Positions 20,807 to 27,565 of a stretch of DNA of 27,565 bases are shown in pieces. The DNA is from Plakobranchus ocellatus (Eukaryota > Mollusca > Gastropoda > Plakobranchidae), in NCBI GenBank assembly GCA_019648995.1, contig BLXT01005178.1, positions 500,707-528,271 of the forward strand, given 5' to 3'. The translations under genes were made by a program, and so were the position numbers. How positions within the stretch are numbered: position 1 is the stretch's first letter; each line of letters starts with the position of its first letter. The notes beneath the pieces were generated by a model. The model had not been told where the DNA came from. It was given only the letters and a program-made list of their open reading frames with translations, and searched no databases.

Positions 20807-22618
20807 CCTGTCCAATATTCTACAGATACACTGTCAGGCTTGTTTTTACTTATAGGTGCTAAATTTGTGACCATAACTTACTGTAATTTTGAAAAAGTCA
20901 TAATCAATACATATTATCAAAGTCTTGTTATAAAACAATGTTTTCATAAAGCGTGACATAATGGGTGCAAAGAGACATAGTAATGCACAAACCTTATAAA
21001 AGAAAATTGGCCATAGAAAAATTATGTCATAGATTTAAAAAAGTACCAAACATTACAAGACTATTATAAAATTTAGATATGAAAAGTTATAGCTCATTTT
21101 GTAGACACAAAACAGGTTAAAAAAAAATTATATGACATGAAAAAATGTGCATCATCACCCATATATTTTATGGGCTTTCTTGTAACTCTTTTATCTCCTT
21201 TGATCTTTTCTGATATATCGTTCTCTTTTTGTTTGGATAATTCATTTTGCTTGACAGTATCAGGTACCACTTGCACCAGCTTTTGATGAGAAGGTGTTTT
21301 TTATAGCCAATTTTTTGTTGTTTTTGTTACTAAAAAAACTTTTTGCACATTGAAGGTGGTATACTTTTCATATGGTATTTTCTGAAATGAATCCTGCAGG
21401 AACTCAAAAGTAGACACTTTGGAAAAAAGCTTTAGACTGAGATGTTTCATTTGAGTACTTTCTGTGATCCTTGAAGTCAGATGGCGAGGAAAACCCTTAT
21501 TAAGGCAAGGGGGGACTCCGCAACTTTAAAACTACTCTCCAAAGCTCTGTATACTGGATCGCTTTCCTGAGGAATAATTTCTGATTCATCCTTATGTGCC
21601 TGGTCAACATCTTTGTCTGCTTTTACTCTCTGGATAATGTCCTTTATGGTCAAATGTTCTATTATAGAAAATCATTTAGTGTTGTGTTTGATGTTTCTTC
21701 ATTGCTGAGTTGTGAAAAAAGTTAAGTGGAGGTAGGTAGGCTTTGACAAAAATTTTGTATTTCTTCATAATTATCAATTTGCATTGTTATAATAGAGTGA
21801 AATAGACTGGTTTATGATGAATACAAATGAAAACAAAATTTTTGCCAAAAATGTCAACTTTGTGGTGGCCATCTTGAATTTATTTCAATTTATACAAGAA
21901 CAAACGCAACTCCAAAAATTTTATTCTTAGAAGGCTCAAATTTTGTATAAATATTGATAAAAGATATCTTTGATCTGCAGAAAGATTTTTTTTTAAATTG
22001 AAATGGTTGAGCTGAAACATTTTTTTTTAATTTCTTAAAGAGAGGCGGGTCCTGGGGTCTTTTTTTTTTTTAAAGTTTGCTTTGTGAAACCTGTGTCATT
22101 TGATTCGCGATATTCATATTAGAAGATATACACTATTGTTTTTCACCAATATGTATTGGTTGCCATGGCAATGGCCGCCATCTTGAATTTTAATCAGCTA
22201 ATCTAAGAATTTTCAAACTCTATCTACTACTCCAGTTTCAGTGGAAATGACTTGAAACTTTACAGATATAATTTGAGTTACAATATCTAACAAATAATAG
22301 AGGCGATTTTTCATTTGTTGAGAAACTTTTTTTTTTCAATAAATTTTCATTTTATGTATAGGGAATAATAGGAAGTATCACCTGATTTTTCACAAAAAGT
22401 TAAATTTTCAAAAAACTAAACAATATATCAAAAAAACCTTCCATTTTATTGTCAATTACATAGTTATGAACCTTTGTACCAATTTTCTGACAATCAAGAC
22501 ATAAATGGCAGAGGAGATAGATTTTTAGTGACCAAAAAACAAGTTTTGAGAAAATTAGCTTTGAAAGTTGGGAATGAAAAAACTGGAAAGTTGAGAAAAG
22601 TTTTGGTCTCCACAAACC
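20807..22618. other. b561 3'UTR and downstream repeat-like DNA
   Basis: The b561 3'UTR starts here; its end is unknown. AATAAA at about 22340 is far away, and I found no close canonical poly(A) signal. From about 21830 the sequence looks like transposon non-coding DNA: two segments contain GCCATCTTGAATTT about 310 bp apart, upstream (in plus coordinates) of the transposase relic at 22619. Confidence 0.5.
22145..22184. promoter_or_regulatory. Composite palindromes: RFX X-box-like and YY1-like words
   Basis: ACCAATA-TG-TATTGGT (22145-22160) overlaps the perfect palindrome TTGCCATGGCAA (22160-22171), which fits the RFX X-box. It is followed by GCCGCCATCTT (22174-22184), the complement of the YY1 motif AAGATGGCGGC. 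A related GGCCATCTTGAATTT occurs at 21867. Binding is inferred from word matches only. Confidence 0.35.
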
Positions 22619-24000
22619 TCAAAACATGCCCGCCTGGTATGCTGGGCCTCCCTCCTCAGCTTCCTTTTCCTGGCGTGCCTTTTCCCTGGCTGCAGCTGTC
22701 TTTTTTTTTCCTTGCTTTGGCCTTCTGCTGCTGCTCGAAGGAACTTTTGTACACCCTTTTTCGTTCTCTTGCCTGGCCAAGCCTCTGTCCATGTTCTCCC
22801 TCCTGGAACCCAAGCATGGTCTTGATAGTGGAGAGCGCAGTGGGCCCACTGTTTCGCTCAGCTGCAGCTGACAGTAGAGCAAATTCTACTCGCTTGAGGG
22901 AATGGAAATTTTTTTAGAGCATCTTGACCACATAAAATGGTGAAAACTTTCGTTTGGATTCTGTGTGGTCTTGATCTCACACCTCCTCAAAAGGTCCACT
23001 GATGAGAGTCTGTTGTAGATGGGCTCCAGATGTTGATGGAGTTGCTTGTAATCCAACGGAGTGTGGACGCGCTGCTTGTGCCCAGTTGGGTATTGGTGCT
23101 CGCCAATGGACCTTTTGAAGAAGCACCATGTGTCAAGGCCAGGAGGGCAGAACTGATGCTGTGGATAGTTGTCAGTTGAGTACCCATGGTAGAAGCCAGC
23201 CAGAATGCCTGTACCTCATCTCCTCTGCAGATCTACCGCTCCTAATGGCCATACTATAGTAGATCTGCAGTTTCCATATGGTCTCTGCTGTAAGTCGACC
23301 ATATCCACGGCCCCCAAGCGTGATCCCTTTCTTGCTGCAGTCAGCAACAAGATTCCTGAGAGCCGTTCCCAACCGCTTCCCGACGTGGTTGATGCAGTCC
23401 TCTTTGAGGATGACCACGTCGGGACCATAAGGCAACACCTCTAGGAGCTTGTTGAATGCTTTGGAGTCGCCGTCACTCACCATTGTAGTGTAGTGCAGGT
23501 TGTGGCGCTGGACAGATCAACCCCAAAGCACTTCTGCTGCACGCACCTCCATCATACCGGAGCTGCCCCCAAAGTTGATGGTGCACTCCCCCTTCTCATG
23601 TGTTCCTGCCTCCACCGTTCATAACGATGTGCAATCTCTCTCTTGATCCAGGCTCTTGTCTGAGCACAAACATGACAGTGGAGGCTGAGGACGTGTCCAG
23701 CGATGATAAGGCCAGTCAGGATGTTAATGACACAGCCTATACCTATCAGGGATTTGTGGCCACGTGCCAGCCAAGACCCATCAAAGCTGACTGATATGTC
23801 TAAGATGGCATCTTCTTCATCTTGCAGGTGGTAATAGCGGATGTGCTCCTGGTGTACATAAAGACGGCCTGACCAAAAACCTCCTCAGCCAGTCTTTCGT
23901 TCTGGCTGTAAACTCTTTTGGCGATGATGTTGAAGGTTTTTTGGTGCAAGCCTGGCATCTCTAAATACTTGCAGAAGTTGTTCAGCGAGTTCTTAGGCAT
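22619..24000 (-). pseudogene. Mutator-like (MULE) transposase, nearly full length, broken
   Basis: Transposase of the animal Mutator-like family, an RNase-H-fold DDE enzyme that cuts and pastes its DNA. Conserved blocks run in order on the minus strand: an N-terminus from ATG 24000 with MPGLHQKTF; ILDISVSFDGSW then RGHKSLIGIG (first Asp, 23788-23771); TINFGGSSGMMEV; MVSDGDSKAF (second acidic cluster, 23477-23460); EDCINHVGKRLGTALRNLV; TLGGRGYGRLT; CPPGLDTWC; TQNPNESFHHFMW (candidate catalytic Glu, about 22952); and the C-terminal GGPAYQAGMF with its stop at 22619. Breaks are frame changes near 23850, 23600, 23215, 22885 and in the A-run near 22700, plus an in-frame TGA near 23525. It is inactive. 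Terminal inverted repeats were not identified with confidence. The GC content is higher than in the flanks. Confidence 0.88.
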
Positions 24001-25017
24001 TTTTTTTCTTTTACAAACAAAGTGAGTATTAGTATAGTCTTACAAATAAAAACGAGCTGTCTGATTATACGGTGAAACAAAAAAATAACTTGGAATGCTC
24101 TGTCACATGGAATAACAGACGCGTGGCTTTGTGTTTACATAAACAAACTATAACCTTTTACCCTTGCACCCACACCAATCAGCGAGCTAGGTTGTGGCTC
24201 TCTCACGACCCATGCGCAGCCCAGCCAATCAGGGCTTACGCTAATCACGCATAGTGTGTGTACACTCCTGAGCTCATGTAGGTCAAGAAGCAGGGTTTTT
24301 CAGCCTTTACTATGGTCCTTTTCTCAAATGAATACTCTAAGCCAATGAAAGATAGAAGTTGAAGCACTACAATGATAAAATCCTCTAATGTAGCTGTTCA
24401 TTTTGATACTAAATTCTTGGGGGTACGGTTTTACTTATTGTCTATTTAGACGTGATACTTTTAGTCAATTGTCAGTAATTTTCCTCCTTCTAACGAAATT
24501 TTTTTACCTCCTCCCTTTCAAAATTCATCTGTTAGGGATAGAAAAAACGTCAAAATCATATTATTACACTTTGTTTTGTGTGTAGAAATGGTTCATCTTT
24601 CGGACAAAATAAGAATCGGATATTGGCCCATCCGACCCCTATACTCAGTCAGACCATCCAATCCAAGACCCCACCCCCCCTTGTTAATATGCACTCAGTG
24701 CAGATTACCCATGTTTGATTTGAATTGCTAAATTTTTTTTATCTTTAAATTTAGAGAAAACGCTCACTACAGATCACAGATAACTATCTTGTGATGTTCC
24801 TTGCCAATTTTCAGCTTTATATCATAAGCACTTTTTGCACAAGGCTTGTTCCAGTACCAGCACATAAGAAAAAAATGCTGATGAGAAAAACACGAACAAA
24901 TTTTAGACATGAAACAAAGTAAAAATATACAAAAAAAAATAACTACAGGACCACTTAATCACAAAGAATAGACATAATCAAGCATGAAACAGAAGAGTTT
25001 CTAGAATAAATGTATTT
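24001..25017. other. Spacer between the two transposase relics
   Basis: No gene. A GC-richer part (24100..24290) contains two CCAATCAG boxes and probably belongs to the upstream region of the first transposase. The rest is AT-rich with a C-run at 24674..24680. Confidence 0.5.
24175..24232 (-). promoter_or_regulatory. Candidate transposase promoter: two CCAAT boxes
   Basis: CCAATCAG occurs at 24175-24182 and 24225-24232, 50 bp apart, with a CATGCGCAG (NRF1-like) word between them. They lie about 175-230 bp upstream of the transposase start at 24000. NF-Y binds CCAAT in either orientation, so control of the minus-strand transposase is plausible. A chance explanation is less likely for the doubled 8-mer, but no transcript evidence exists. 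Confidence 0.35.
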
Positions 25018-25711
25018 TTATACCTTTATAGGGGTTGAGAGTTCAAAAGATTTAAAAACCTCCAGAAACATATTTGAAGGACCACCCTTGGCTCTTGACT
25101 CTTGTAGCTGCCTGCTGAGCTCGCTGTTCAGATTGCTTCCATAACTCCCTTCTCCTTTTGGCAGGTGCCTGTGGGCAATCTCTGCTTTTTGTATCCGTTT
25201 TTGGTACCTCTTCTGGCCTAGGGAGGTGGTGGCCAACGTGAGTCTGCAGCCAACTGCAGGGAAAAAGAGATTACAGTCGCTGGAGCCCATGTTGTATTCT
25301 GCGATAGCCAATGTGACACCTAATGTTACCTAATGTTGGAAAAGGTGTGTTTTGGGTATTTGGCCCAGATCACACTGTGTAGAGACTCATTGGAGCTCTG
25401 AGTTTTGCTCAGGAGGTAACCAGCAAGGAGTGCAGGGTCAGTAAGATGTTTGTACACTTTTTTCACATGATTTGCAACACCTGCATTTAGGAAAGTTGAC
25501 TGCTGCCTGTCATAGAGCTTTGGGTCAACAGGGCCTGCTGCTGAGCTTTCTTGAACCAGCACCACGAACCCTCTCCTTCAGGACAATGGTCGTGCTAAGG
25601 TTCCTCTCTGGTGGATATTGAATAGTAATACGCCTTAGACCTGACCTCTGTTGAAGAATGTTATGTCCGAATTGTCTTCGTGTAATACGACTTGAGGAGA
25701 CCAATTTTCGG

Positions 25712-26066
25712 CTGACAAAGATACAAAAAAAATATACATTACACAAAGCAGCATATTTTAGACTACTTTCAGGCAATGTTATAGGCACATCATTATAAAA
25801 GTAGCTACAATCAGAAAATTTTGAGACAATCAGATGTGAAATTGTATTGCCCTATTTACTGTGATTATTCATCAAAATAGAAAAACTTATTGAAAATATA
25901 TATATATATTATGGGAAGAGCTGGGTCAACAGGGCCTGCTTGCTGAGCTTTCTTGAACCAGCACATAAGAAAAAAAGAGAAGTACCTTCATTTCAGTGGA
26001 CAAAAATTTTCATTCGATATTTGTTTTTTCATGAAAAAAAATTTAAAAAGGTCAAAATTATACTAC
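25712..26066 (-). other. Putative intron inside the second transposase relic
   Basis: The donor GCG|GTAGTA (intron begins at 26066) and the acceptor TTTTTTTTGTATCTTTGTCAG (ends at 25712) restore the family's block order and phase: GSLSA joins PKIGLLKSYY. The segment contains a (TA)n run and, at 25921..25965, a copy of downstream transposase sequence. An insertion that mimics splice sites is the alternative. Confidence 0.5.
25921..25965 (-). repeat. Duplicated transposase fragment
   Basis: Nearly identical to 25520..25562, encoding WFKKAQQ on the minus strand. It has one extra base (CTGCTTGCTG versus CTGCTGCTG). Its right flank (ACCAGCACATAAGAAAAAAA) also matches 24855..24874, so this is a mosaic of local duplications. 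Confidence 0.85.
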
Positions 26067-26525
26067 CGCTGACAGGCTGCCTTTTTTGTTGCCTCCAACT
26101 CTAATATTTTATTTGCTCATGGTTGAGACCAAATTTCGCAGGGCGGTGTTCAGTTGCTTCGACACATGGTTAACACATTCCTCTTTCTCTACTGCCACTG
26201 TTTCATACAGTTTGTTGGCAGCAAGGGCTGAAAAGGTTTTGGTGTCTCCATCACCGAAAAAGGTTGTGTAGGGCATCTCATGGTCCATCAACCTGCGCCA
26301 CACACCTCCATGCCACCTGAACTGCCCAAGTAATGGCAGGTGCACCGGCCAGATGTCCTATGGCTCTCAAGCCACTCTTCATATGATATCTTATTCTGCT
26401 GGCGCAGGCGTTCTCCCACTGAGGCACACAGGTGAAATGCAAATCTCACAGCTGATTAGCTGTGGCATTTAAGTTTCTCTACTATTGCTTCCCACTGGCC
26501 TATTTTTCCCCTTGACCCAGAAAAG

Positions 26526-27006
26526 TCATGGGGTCAAAGATCTGAAGGCAGGTGCGGCTGAGTCGTGAATGAGCTCATCCCCCCGCTCACCATGAAAAGC
26601 CAAACCAAAACGATATTTTTCTATCCATGGGACACAGTGTTTTTCTAGAATATGTTGTTTGGGTATAACATTGTGGCAGAAATGTGTTCTATAAATTGTC
26701 ATGTACCTATCAATGCGAAGCCTGAATTAAGGATGTATTGTCTTCTATAGGTTTTGCATGTGAAATGTTTGTGTGTGAACTTCCCTAAAGGCATCATTGA
26801 GTTCATATAACTTGTCTTTTAATGTGGATGCCACGACTAAAATGCGCTGTTTACGTGTCACTTCAAATGTACTATGTGAGATCTTTGTACAAACTTGCTG
26901 CGATATATCTTTGGCAATGGTTCCCTATGAAAAAGCGGCTATGGTATGGCTGAGGTGTAATGTTATGTTTATCAAGAATTTTGTCCAGCCTTATGCACAC
27001 AGGTCC
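26526..27006 (-). pseudogene. Relic of a transposon-associated protein family (unclassified)
   Basis: On the minus strand a long decayed frame contains LDKILDKHNITPQPYHSRFF, FIGNHC, LYELNDAFREVH, VIPKQHILEKH, CVPWIEKY and FHGERGDELIH. From memory this corresponds to a repetitive animal family with the signature HxVPWIxxWGxGxxFxGEQGGE that appears many times per genome in molluscs and cnidarians as uncharacterised proteins. I cannot name its transposon class. In-frame stops follow FHMQNL and KTIHP, a frame change lies near 26880, and the frame ends at TGA 26526-26528. It abuts the second Mutator relic on the same strand, but the two are not known to be one protein. Confidence 0.6.
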
Positions 27007-27565
27007 TGATTGTCAACTAAGTGGTTCAAAAGTAATTTCTGCTAGTTGATTTTTTAAATTCGTTGTCTCTTCTTCAGTATTTGATAAAAGAACACAACTT
27101 TGATGTCACGAACACCAGAAATAAAAGGTAGATAATACCTCTGATGTAGGACGTTGAGTTCTTTAGATCTATATAAACCTAGCTGAAAAATAACGGAACT
27201 CTGGAGATTGTGTGAAGAACGAAAAAAACTGAGTTTATTTAACTCAACAGCAGGAATTCATATCAAACAATATTCACATAGGCGGTTGGTAAGAAAACTA
27301 GATCTAGCTCTAAAAAATCTGCGTAATCGCTATACAATGATTTTACTGCAATCTCTATAATCTCTGTGATCTCTATGAACTCTGAGTACTCTATGTGATC
27401 TCTATGAACTTTCTGCCTACTCTGTGTCTTCTCTGTGTGATCTCTATGAACTTTCTGCCTACTCTGTCTTCTCTGTGTGTTCCTTTCACCAATCTTCTCC
27501 CGGTATTTATACTTTTTGTCAAAAGAAAACTCTACAAATTTCTGGAAATCTATCCCATAATGCAA
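27007..27565. other. Right-edge DNA with minisatellite
   Basis: No host gene recognised. On the minus strand there is a TATAAATA box (27511-27504) and AATAAA (27239-27234), with a frame between them that is lysine-, arginine- and glutamine-rich because of the tandem repeat. It could be part of a transposon continuing beyond the window. Confidence 0.4.
27368..27480. repeat. Minisatellite, GATCTCTATGAAC units
   Basis: GATCTCTATGAAC starts at 27368, 27397 and 27439, so the spacing is irregular (29 and 42 bp). The two longer units share CTTTCTGCCTACTCTGT and TCTTCTCTGTGTG. Read on the minus strand, the longer unit encodes SRQKVHRDHTEKTQ-like repeats. Confidence 0.8.

Larger units (their letters stand above)
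25018..26430 (-). pseudogene. Second, divergent Mutator-like transposase relic
   Basis: Same transposase family as 22619..24000 but a different lineage. Blocks on the minus strand: KISYEEWLESH, LGSSGGMEV, YTTFFGDGDTKTF (second acidic cluster), EKEECVNHVSKQLNTALRN, GGNKKGSLSA, LLKSYYTKTIR, CPEGEGSWCWFKKAQ, NHVKKVYKHLTDPALLAG, TQSSNESLHSVIWAKYPKH, AIAEYNMGSSDC and a C-terminal GGPSNMF extended by about 22 residues. The first-Asp block is absent, so the 5' part is lost. There are many stops and frame changes, for example TAA after LVSTMSK and frame shifts near 26330, 25650 and 25550. A segment of 355 bp (25712-26066) interrupts the frame at canonical splice-like sites and may be an intron. Confidence 0.82.

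Noticed and set aside
22474..22917. 147-codon plus-strand frame
   Set aside because: Shadow of the minus-strand transposase C-terminus; its Leu/Phe/Ser-rich composition is the antisense of the Lys/Glu/Ala-rich tail.
21499..24688. Possible terminal inverted repeats ATTAAGGCAAGGGGGG and CCCCCCTTGTTAAT around the first transposase
   Set aside because: The match is short, G/C-run driven, needs a 2-base gap, and no 9-bp target duplication flanks it.
27234..27511. LTR in minus orientation from TATA box and AATAAA
   Set aside because: The two signals are 265 bp apart with a minisatellite between, no TG...CA boundaries or primer-binding site could be fixed, and the window ends there.

Overview
This is a window of animal nuclear DNA: AT-rich, with spliced genes, homopolymer runs and assembly gaps. 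The gene and repeat content fits a mollusc, most likely a heterobranch gastropod. That is an inference from the many AGATCTAGATCT-type words, the tRNA-derived SINEs and the animal-type Mutator-like transposase relics; no taxonomic search was possible.

Two host genes are recognisable by translating exons and joining them at canonical splice sites. On the minus strand (472..8171), the first six recognised exons of CXXC1/CFP1, the H3K4-methylation (SET1/COMPASS) CpG-reading subunit, give an unbroken 179-codon frame: an N-terminal PHD finger, a basic linker, a complete eight-cysteine CXXC zinc finger and an acidic stretch. The gene runs off the left edge. On the plus strand (13386..20806), five exons make a complete 215-residue cytochrome b561 domain protein (CYB561D2/D1 type) with all four heme-ligand histidines. 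The genes are head to head with about 5.2 kb between start codons. That interval holds a 352-bp gap (11297..11648), a 4-bp gap and a textbook non-autonomous Mutator-type MITE (9270..9505) with exact 9-bp target duplications.

The introns carry hAT-like terminal fragments, a coding-like relic of unknown origin (about 3060..3530), microsatellites and two neighbouring SINE copies, one with a clean 15-bp target duplication. The right third (about 21.5..27.0 kb) is a transposon graveyard. It holds one nearly full-length but broken Mutator-like transposase (22619..24000), a second divergent one (25018..26430) with a possible intron, and a relic of another transposon-associated protein family (26526..27006), all on the minus strand. 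The right edge has a minisatellite. I found no RNA gene, CRISPR or prokaryotic-type system. The most interesting material is the Mutator relics and MITE, and the unassigned coding-like remnants.
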